IMG/VR virus record: IMGVR_UViG_3300035670_000106
Location: 1-64,000 of that record
Strand: one strand, 5' to 3'
DNA: 64,000 nt
From: a virus
A model generated the notes under the pieces. It made no database searches and had not been told where the DNA came from. It saw only the letters and a list, made by a program, of their open reading frames with translations. This document shows, in pieces, positions 30,701 to 39,100 of the stretch. A program made the position numbers and the translations under genes. Position 1 is the stretch's first letter. The number at the start of each line of letters is the position of its first letter.

Positions 30701-33073
30701 TCAGTACCTTACCAAAGGCCGCCAGCCGTAGCTGGAATTGTAACAGATGTTAAGTCTACTACAATTCCTTTAGATGAGGGGAGTACGGTAGAAGTAAATG
30801 CAACGGTATCCTGGAGCCCCGTAGCTCCAGTAAATGGGATGATAATAGCAGGGTATGAAATAAGGACTGCTGCTACAGTACCTACTGAACCTCCTCCTCT
30901 GAGTTCTTTTGGAAGTTCAAGTACTATAGATGGTAGTGCTTTAATCTACAGAGGTAGTGTAACTACTACTACTATTCCAATTGACCCATCCATAACTAAT
31001 ACATACTATATTAGAGCGTATGACCTAAAAGGCAACTACTCTTGGACTAACTCTACTATTACAATTGATGCTAGACCAGCTTTAGCTGCGCCTTCAAGTG
31101 TTGCCGGAAAATTAATATTGAGTGCAGGCCAACTAGAGATAGATTGGACTACTACAATGCCAAGAAGGACAAAAGAATTTGAGGTAAGAACTACTAATTC
31201 TAATTGGTGGACAAGTAATACTAATTTAGTGTACCGCGGATCTAATTCTATCTGTAAAACATCAGAGCTACTTAGCCTTACTAGTACTCCTAAGACCTAC
31301 TATCTAAGAGCTAGAGACTCCTTTGGTATAGAGTCTGCAGTAACAACTTATACCCATGCTATGACAGATTTAGTGGCACCATCAGGTGTAATAGGTACCC
31401 CCGATAGTACTACAGGAGAATTGATAATAGACTGGACTACCACAATGCCTGGAAGAACCATCAACTATGAGGTTAGAACGGATCAGAATTGGGGAGTACA
31501 AAGTACTCACTTAATATATAATGGTAGTGCCTCTATTTGCAGAACTTCTAGGCTACTAAAGAATGGTAATCCTACAAAAACCTACTATTTAAGAGCAACA
31601 GACGTTTTCGGGCAAATTTCTAGCGTAACTACATTTAATTACTCCTATGCGTATCCAAGCGTTTTAGATGACGTAGTACATCACTTTAACGATAAATCAG
31701 ACACTCAAGACTCTATTACTGTAGATTGGCCAGAATCAGATCCACCATTTGGACTAAAAGACTATAAGATTAGTTACCCAGCAGAAGTATTAACACTTAC
31801 TAGTATTTCTAGAGATGCTAGCGGTACAATCTATGGTACTTTTGCCTCTACACCCATGAATCTAATCAAAGGTAAAGTAGTAACTATCTCAGGAGCAGCT
31901 AATTCTGCACTTAATGGAGATGCTACAATTATTTCTAGAAATATGACTACTAATACTTTTACTGCATATCAAGGAGGTGGAACTATATCAGTTTTAACAG
32001 GTACTAATGTAGGGCAAGTAGTCTATACTATAACTAAATTTATAGCTACAAGTAGTCACGAATTCCCCTTTAACTGGACAGCTACCAAAACTATTAGTGT
32101 ACAAGTACGCGATAATAACAATGAATTATCTCCTGTGTACAACCATGATATTCCATATATTAAGGTAGGGCAAGTTCCTCAACCTACTCTAACTATATTA
32201 TCTACTACAGGTAGAATATTTGATGGTACTTATACACATGCTAACACTTCTAATCAGATAGTAATATCTACCACTTCTGGCGAAGAGCATAAATTTAATG
32301 TTGGCAATATAGCTATTATAGATTTTCTTACAGGAAATGTATCTACTAATTCGGCATATGATGATAAGTACACCGTAGTATCGAAAACCTCTAGTACTTT
32401 AACTATTGAGTCTAGTAGTTTTACTGCATTAGGAGCGTCATCCGGGTCTGTAAAAGTCACAGCAGCTAATGCAACTCAGAATCTTATATTAGATTGGAAG
32501 AAGCCTACTAAAGGTAGTCTGCCTATTGCGGGTTATGAGGTTCGTACAGTTAATGCCAATTGGGGCACCATGGATGATACTGTAGCTTGGTATGGAAGAA
32601 ATAGCCAAGTAACTCTATCAGACATAAGGGCCGGAACTCCTATGACCTGGTATATTAAAGCATTTGATACAGATTTTGTGTATAGTGATACTGCCCGAGT
32701 TGTAACTCATGATATTGTTAAACCCAATAATATCACTAGTGCTACTATGAAGCGGGTAGGTAATAATCTAGTTATTACTATAAATGCGAATCAGCCTCCT
32801 GATTTTTCTGTGTACAGACTTATTATTGGTAAAACTAATGATGGTGTACCTGTATCAGGAGATTTCTGGGATGACGATCTAGCCGTAGCACAGTGCCTAA
32901 GTCTTGACTCAAAAACAAACATAGTTACAATATCTCTAAATAGATTCAGTAAGCAAAATACAGGAACAAGAATATACTCCACGTATAGATGTGGTATAAA
33001 AATAGTAGATAAAGGAGGTAATGAATCTCCATTGGCTAAATATTGTAGTTATACCTATAATCAGCCTTCATAA
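24710..33073 (+). CDS. tail tip K-I-J fusion: NlpC/P60 peptidase plus central fibre
   Basis: A 2787-residue protein joining what are three genes in lambda. Residues 1-125 are an NlpC/P60 cysteine peptidase (C25 in GLDCWG, H89 in EGHVGIVV, H101 in FLHVIEG). Residues about 135-210 resemble gpI, and hydrophobic segments lie at 218-240 and 250-285. From 300 on it is gpJ-like (IPLVLGKVKFSPP; LCWGYGPLEITDLKLD). The last 900 residues hold FN3-like repeats sharing a YEVR...NWG...Y.G pattern. The peptidase likely cuts peptidoglycan during entry; the J part reaches the receptor. A terminator follows. Confidence 0.85.
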   Translation: MEWHNKYIGIPYQEKGRTAEEGLDCWGLVRLVYDKEFDITLPSYVEAYEAEDIEKTAELISIHKEGWEPVELPQAGDVVLFSICGQEGHVGIVVRPGLFLHVIEGQASVIESYTSAKWKKRVVGTFRYNELSKTRMSVVPSPLSNIRINLNVPEGSDLYTAISLIKLQFPEYRDIIEKSGTVILVNSVVVPEDKWKDIVLKSTDVVEYRAVAGKSGILRIFAVILIAVVAWYAAPYLAGAGSFGSAGWGVAATSTLTGLSVTATANIIAAGINMVGGLLLNALFPIRPPPPPLDPGDAEEYKMVTGQSNNPQKYGSIPLVLGKVKFSPPAAAIPYYENKTNYNYLHQLLCWGYGPLEITDLKLDEKPLGSWGELEYVTYDGINGSYEDVEKLYPREVVQKVVNQEPYYKDLRIGKFNTDINYANFGISWSGSSITVTTDKNHGLYVGDYVSLNKVYLPTKTHRSAKFLSVALTASGISSKLAAEEQPVDAVVALGIISAVNSDTSFILDISEDQANFLGTYGASGSNSTLINQIVSTNKIETVIDEPVDSIVIDILFPQGCRKIITEGKAAGSIREANPSHMILFKKLDRETGEEIDDEWLSSPSSILNYINLSSNSLTLSTPTSIVSKFSINQYDGYSPFSLNPWGSVYLRPWYYDTSNIFNYAVVYLEENSTTYNVVYSSVTTDPLGETKPLQSDNVLGAWYYITDTRGDYTYVTYYGDNNDNNYAYYYNREEVGYARNFKSLTLAKAEAENLGKIVAIYKLQGNSVISEVYDNLSENYESLTSATYVQSSGIVTLTVSTNKPVLEGSILYLEFNTSDANRPANGYYRVDEITSYSTSEVVCKLKSTNNNTSSGSVDLIKALKLSQSILTVVDSSYSPLLTKISGTTVTFDKGYKVYAPRFSSEKIGGSTSGFYRYKDAFNVTYTRVTSRLFKYKVLIFRTSEPTHDYTSTYKYQNLSKSIIQTITGIKSNDAISYENIRNRDNEKVPLALTSVKVRATSQISGSTGALTGVAHSIVPDYVGINNITLTSNGTTLSIKFTNPIMLSQAYKYKYSKGFQYLLFKNLSASSGYAVLNNTLLKINSFNYSTNSIELLSTVNAPDHVLSQPESNLIFTSSTEYGELDVPQASFEVLSDNEKYLILKATNRLPLTSGVTYILQGGGLVFNGVPASNYKFIYRYSSLIRPYAKYSGIDPSLYNYGAYYAHMLEPFNYTFFTGLTNPIYHASINTTSNPARLLGLPTTNYTDILDTGALWVYNTTSNPASLFRAVLQHNGNAKKIPTSSIDLDNLAYWHTFCEKNGYTYNALHGGSANSVDSVLRDIAAAGRASPTLVNGKWGVVIDEPRDIVVQHFTPYNSWGFEATKSISKIPNAFRVPFYNEAKDWAEDEVLVYNTGYTEGRSVYESSISARVVSTSSIGTLSGQKTIDGVTVNTNDIVLVAGQSNSLSKGHPENGLWVVNTSGSWTRHTSFSTAFTFTANLVIKVLEGTEYSSTKWLSEKTPIALGYDNISFVPYIGPATLYETINLPGVTNYAQVKNLAKFHLAQLRLRPEIYTLNVDMEHIVCTRGDLVKVTHDVPLWGTGSGRITSVSYDGTSLTTISISDYIPLKANTTYRIIVRSSDTILQPSVNDSTQVYTCINKVSDGFYNTLSIAGDKTLDTVVGDPLALILKEDNLFVLGEVGQESAECLVQSIEPLDNLSAKITLVDYSPEIYDLINSDEPILDYVSNISDPVILKPATVRFKPNVVNVFSDESVMSVVSKGRYKYGIKLTFKNISTKENMKDLKFIECSLRPSTSKNSRSDKWLYNKIIKIEDATVLFDEDIDENAWYDFRARYISALGVTGEWTDARNYVGKDRFNYYYSTYNTAVVTEYSNYIDTDIVKLLKPMKFQIQGRINPPKNISGAQASYIDSRVNIDWADNEEPDLGRYEVRLADSNWGVLVDPNNLTKRHPDLVYKGPNSECFYPLPKLDVGVQSTTNNFYLKAVDTAGHFSTDPILLSVPYQRPPAVAGIVTDVKSTTIPLDEGSTVEVNATVSWSPVAPVNGMIIAGYEIRTAATVPTEPPPLSSFGSSSTIDGSALIYRGSVTTTTIPIDPSITNTYYIRAYDLKGNYSWTNSTITIDARPALAAPSSVAGKLILSAGQLEIDWTTTMPRRTKEFEVRTTNSNWWTSNTNLVYRGSNSICKTSELLSLTSTPKTYYLRARDSFGIESAVTTYTHAMTDLVAPSGVIGTPDSTTGELIIDWTTTMPGRTINYEVRTDQNWGVQSTHLIYNGSASICRTSRLLKNGNPTKTYYLRATDVFGQISSVTTFNYSYAYPSVLDDVVHHFNDKSDTQDSITVDWPESDPPFGLKDYKISYPAEVLTLTSISRDASGTIYGTFASTPMNLIKGKVVTISGAANSALNGDATIISRNMTTNTFTAYQGGGTISVLTGTNVGQVVYTITKFIATSSHEFPFNWTATKTISVQVRDNNNELSPVYNHDIPYIKVGQVPQPTLTILSTTGRIFDGTYTHANTSNQIVISTTSGEEHKFNVGNIAIIDFLTGNVSTNSAYDDKYTVVSKTSSTLTIESSSFTALGASSGSVKVTAANATQNLILDWKKPTKGSLPIAGYEVRTVNANWGTMDDTVAWYGRNSQVTLSDIRAGTPMTWYIKAFDTDFVYSDTARVVTHDIVKPNNITSATMKRVGNNLVITINANQPPDFSVYRLIIGKTNDGVPVSGDFWDDDLAVAQCLSLDSKTNIVTISLNRFSKQNTGTRIYSTYRCGIKIVDKGGNESPLAKYCSYTYNQPS

Positions 33074-33082
33074 TATTAACAC

Positions 33083-33110
33083 ACCAGGATGCCTTAGCAT
33101 CCTGGTATTT
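33083..33110 (+). terminator. terminator after the tip gene
   Basis: Stem ACCAGGATGC/GCATCCTGGT with CTTA loop, then ATTTTAT. Probably partial, since no promoter is seen before the fibre gene. Confidence 0.75.
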
Positions 33111-33124
33111 TATAGAGAGAAAAT

Positions 33125-36100
33125 ATGGCAGCAACACTATCAACACTTCCAGGAGGTTTTAGAATTGTAGTAGCTATACCTCAAGAGTCTGGAGAAGCTC
33201 GTGATGATATTTATGGTATAAAGGTATGGTTTGGTACTAATAATACTTTTGATCCTCTTAGTACAGATACACCAGGTCCAACCACTACTGGTATTTTAGG
33301 ATATGACGGCACAGATTTTTATTCTGATATATATACTGGTAGCACATATATTGGTACCCCACTGTATGTAAAGTATGTCTTCATAAATAGAGCTGACTAT
33401 GCTTATGAGTCTTCAGATATAATTTTAGCAAGTGGAACAGTAACTCCAGAGCCTTCTAATTTAACAGGGTCCTTAACTACTCCAGCCAGTTTAGTACAAA
33501 CAGATTCTTCTGGTAATGGGGGTGTATATACTAATTCTGGCGGTATTTTCAAGGTGTTTGAAGGTACTGTAGACAAGACAGGAAACGGCCCAGTTTACAG
33601 CGTTCAAAGTACTAGTACTGGATTAACTGTAAGTATAGGTACGGTAACAGGTGCCTATACAATTACAGGTCTTAGTGTAGATAGTGGAGTAGCTACACTT
33701 CGAGCTGCCTATAGAGGTATTAATATAGATCTTAATTACTCTATAGCCAAAGCTAAAACTGGTATTCAGGGAGCTAGCGGGGCTGGTGGTATTACTGTAA
33801 TTCTAAGTAATGAAAGCCACTCCGTACCTTCTGCTAGTGATGGGAGTTCTCCTGTTTTAACAGGCTCTGGCACTACAGTTAAAGTATTTGAGGGAGGCAC
33901 AGAATTAACTTATGTTGGTACCGCCTTTGGTACAGCAAGTACTTCTGGTACCTGGAACTTCAATACAATCGTAGGTACTAATGTAACAGTAGGTTCTATA
34001 ACTGATAGTGGTACTCACTGTACTATAGGAGATATTACGGGCTTTACGCAGGATACAGGGTACATAACTTATACTATTAATGGTAAACTAGCAAATGGTG
34101 TAGCTTTCTCAAATGTGCAGAAAATACAGTCTTTTAGCAAGTCTAAGACCGGAAGCATAGGGCCTCAAGGGTCTTTAGGACCTACAGTTTCCCTATCTTA
34201 CAGTAGGGATCCAGTATTTGCATACACTGATAATACTGCTACAGGCGACACAAGTAATGTTATCTTAACTGCTACTTGTAATGCTATGTCCGGTCAGACT
34301 TACTTATGGTACAAAGATGGCGTTTCTACAGGTACAGCTACTTCAACCTACACTGTAACTTCAGCGGTTTTCTCTACAAGTGTACGTAGCGCTGTTTATA
34401 AATGTGTAGTCACTTATAATGCTCAAACATATACAGATAGTGTAACAGTTTTTAGGTCAGATAGGTCTACAGCTGAAGCTAATGCTACAGTAGGAGCTAC
34501 CTGGGGTACTAATATTACCAGCCAGCCAGCTAATAGTGAGTTATATAATAGTCAAATAAACGTAGATTCTGGAGTAATTACTTTCTACTATAATACTGCG
34601 CAAGGTTCAGCCCCTACTACACCAGTAATAGGTGCAGGAGCGTACAATTTTAGTACAAAAACTATTACAGCACCTGCTAGTTGGAGTATAACACCACCAA
34701 CAACTGGTACAGGAAAAGTATGGACTACTACTACTATTTTTAAAGGAACAGGACATACTGCTACTGCAGATGATGGTACTAACACATTTACAACTCCTTT
34801 ATCTGCTTATGATCTTAATGCTACCCTAGGTGCGCCAAGTGGAACCTACGTAGGTTCCACTTTGGCGCAAGATGTAGAAACTTACTCGTCTACAGCGTAT
34901 TCAGGAACTACTAATTATAGAACAACCGGATCTCCTACTAACTCAGTAACTTTATCTGGTAGTACTGCAATAACAGCTACTGCAGATGGTAATGCTCTAC
35001 TAAGTATTGATTATACGTATTCTCAAGGAGCTAAGACCGCTGATGGTTTATGGATTTATTATTCTTCAGATTCTTCAGTTACAGTAGCAGATCCAGTTTT
35101 AACAGTAAACCCTACTAGCGGCACAGTAAGAGTAGGAGTACTTCCGGGCCAAAGCTATTATGTAGGTGCTCAAGCATTTAGACGTACCGAAAATGGTAAT
35201 GAAGCTACTGCTATGGTTACTGCAGGCCCTATAGCCTCTGTATCTAGTAACTATACTGGCAGTTTAAATGGTACTGTAGCTAGTACTGTAGTTACTAATG
35301 CTTCTAATGGTGCTACAGCTTACTCAGGAACTACTAATTATAGAACTGCAGGTACAGCTACTAACCAGCCTGCTATAACAGGTGTTACCACAAATGCTAC
35401 AGCAGATGGTAATGTTATAGCTAATATTGCATATACATATACTCAAGGAACACTACCAGCAGACAGTATTGATATATACTGGGCAGAAGGAACTGCATCC
35501 CCTACTACTACTAGCCCTAGTATTAGTGTTTCTCCAGTATCTGGTAATCTATCTATACCAGTTAAGCCGTCTACTAATTATAGGTTTGGAGCTAGAACTA
35601 ATAGAGTACTAGATTCAGGTATTACTTCTAGCAGCATTACGGTATACACTACTACTGTAACAGCAGCTGCTAGTAACTATACTGGCAGTTTAAATGGTAA
35701 TTTAATTAGCGCACACTTAAACAGTAATATTACAGTTGATACTAACGGAATCCTACAAGGTATTGGAACACCTGGTATATCAGTTAATAACACAAAAGCT
35801 TGGTCTTCAATTGATACAGGTGTACTAACCAATGATAAATCTTTATATGTGGGAAGTACTACTACAGGTGTTTTAATTAGTTCTACTACTAATAAACCAC
35901 GAGTAACAGTCTTAGAAAGTAGTACAGTACGTGCTAATTACGGGCAGCTTGATGCAATAACAGTAGGTGGTGGTACAATACCTGCAGGTTATGGACTATC
36001 AGCATATGACCCTAGTGGTAATTTAGTATTCGATACCAGGCTAAGTGTAGGAATTAGGGGTAATATTAGCACTAATAATTTTGCTTTTGGTACTTCAGAT

Positions 36101-39100
36101 GTTCTTCCTAATTATAATACTACAGACTATGGGTCAAATAGTATTGGGCTTGGTACTAATGTTTTAACAGGAGGTAATGTTGCTCGCATAAATTGTGTAG
36201 GTATAGGTTCAACAGTTTTATCTAATTGGACTTCTCCATATTCAGTAGGTATAGGTACAAATGTACTTTCTGGAAATTTTACTGGAACCGGCAATGAGAA
36301 AAATGTAGCAATAGGTACTAATATACTATCACTTGCTGGAAATGCTTATAATCCACAAAGATCAGTTTTTATTGGCAATGATATATTGTCAGTAGAATCT
36401 GGAGGCTCCCAATATGATAGTATACTAATAGGTTCCAGCTTAGCTAATAGACTAAATACTATACAATCCTCTGTATTAATAGGTAACGATATAGCTTCCA
36501 GTAATTACTGGTTTGCACAAGGTATTAATGATAGCACTATAAACTCCGTAATACTAGGCAAAGGGGCCGCATATGCTATTAGTAACTATAAAAATGTCTA
36601 TAGTACCAAGGGTAACGTAGTAGTAGGAGATTCCGCAGGGTATAACCTATGCTCTACAGGCACTGGTGTATCTGCTACTTATACTAATTCCGCTGGCAGT
36701 ACATCGATAACTATAAACAGTACTGCACATGAGGTACCCTTAAGTGCTATAGTTTATATTGATTTCACTGGTACTAACCCCCCTACTAGTGGCTACTATA
36801 CTGTAAGCGCTGTATCCACAAATAGTTTTTCTGTTACTCATGGTTCATCCTTAGGAACAGCGCATACTACTATAGCATGTAACTACTCTAATGATAAAAT
36901 CATAGGAGGATTTAGTACAGGTAGTTATAATGTTTTATTAGGGTATGGGGCAGGGTCTTTTATTACTACTGGATATGGTAATATAGCTATAGGTGTAGGT
37001 ACTCTGGGATCTTATCAAACGCCAGATTCTGCTATAAATACACCAGCCTATAGAACTACAGGTAGGGACAATATTGTTATTGGTAATAATGCTGGTAGGA
37101 TAGGGGGCAATGGTGCAAGAAACATATTTATTGGGTATTTTGCAGGAAGTAGTTTTACTGGAACAAATTCAGATGTAGTAATAATAGGTGGACACACAGG
37201 AGCCAGTTTAGGTAGTAATGATATTGTTATTGCTGATGGGGCTGGTAATAGTAGACTATTTTGGGACCACTCAGCTTCTAAGTGGTTGACTAATAATTTA
37301 AGTCTTGATTTAGGTTCTGGGAACTTAATAACTTCAGGTACTGTAGATGGTGTAGATATATCTACATTGGAGTCTGCTGTAGCTAAGACTGCTGATAGTG
37401 AAACAATAACAAATAATTGGTCATTTACTGGTAGTGGCACAACTATAGGGGGTAGTAACTTCGACAATGGTTGGTTGAAAATAGGAAGTAGTACAACAGG
37501 ATGGGCTTTCGACGGTAATGAGTTTTATACAGCAGGAGATTGTATTATTGGCTCATTAGTTGGCAGTACAATGACTTTTAGTAATAGACCTGCTTTTAAT
37601 GGTGGAACAACTGGAACGGATTCGCCGTTTACTGTAGATAGTACTTATGTTGTTGCTAATCTAAATGCTGATTTACTAGACGGTAATGATAGTAGTTATT
37701 TTATTGACACATCTGCTACTTCACAGACTAAATCTGGTAATTTAACTGTAGCGGATTTAACTGTATCTGGTGGAAATGTTATATCCAATACTTCCTCTAG
37801 TAAAGTCAAATACTCCGTATATAGCGATGCTTCAACTTATGGAATGGGATTCCAATCAGCAGTAACTTATGGTGGGTTGAATGATTGGGCAGTTACTTTC
37901 TCAAATAGTAATATCAATGCTAGAGGATTTTGGTGGGGGGACACTACGCATACATTAGCTCAAGGAGCAATGGCCCTTACTACTAATGGATTGCTCACTG
38001 TAGCTGGTGGTATGAGATTAGGATTTGGGGAATCTGACGCAACAGACCCCACAACCGGAAAGTTAGAAGTTAATGGAGATATAACAACTTCTGGTAGTAT
38101 TAGTACTTCGGGGCAGTTTATTTCCTCAATATCTACCGGAACTGCTCCCTTATCAGTTGCTTCAACAACACTCGTATCTGATCTAAATGCCGATAAAGTA
38201 GATAATACTGACTTAATAGATTTTTGGACGTCTAGGGAGTATAACTTTGCTGAAGGTGCTTATGTTGGTTTAAATTCTTATTATAATTCGGGATGGTACA
38301 CTAGAACTGCACAAGATGGAGCATTTGCTTGGAGGAATGGAGGCGATGGTGTTGGTTTACAATTATTTGTAAATGATGGTCCTGTTTCAGCAAATACAAC
38401 ATTTACTTATAGCGCATATGCTTGGAGAGATGGGGACTTTTTCTCTAATTCCAATAAATTTTGGCACGCTGGTAATGATGGTTCTGGTTCAGGTTTAGAT
38501 GCAGACTTATTAGATGGGTATAATTCCTCGCAAGCAAATACTATAAATACAGTTGCAGTTAGAGATGGTTCTGGAGATATTAATTGTAGATTAATTCGTC
38601 AAGAATACACTGATCAAAGTACCATTTCAGGTGGAATGGTGTTTAGAGTTAATAATTCAACAGATAATTATTTAAGAGTTTGCAATAGCACTTCTGCAAT
38701 AAGAACGTACCTTGGGTTAGGATCTTCAGCAACTGTTAATACTGGAACTTCAGGTAATACCATCCCATTACTCGATGGTACCAATACTTGGTCTAATAAT
38801 CAGTCAATTTCAGTATCTTCAGCAGGGTCAGCATTAACTGTAACAAACTCAAATACAGCAGGAACCTCTTTAGTAACTTCAGGTATAACTTTAATAGATT
38901 CCACACAGTCTGTAGCTTATGCTAGTGATGTATATCCATCCTTACAGGTAAATGATATAAACCAAAGAGCTATAGGTTTAAGTACATGGTCAAATAGTGC
39001 TAATGGTCCTGTCATATACTTTGCAAAATCTCGTAGTACAACTATAGGAACATTTAACTCTACTACTAATACTATAGCAGCTGGAGATAACTTTGGCTCA

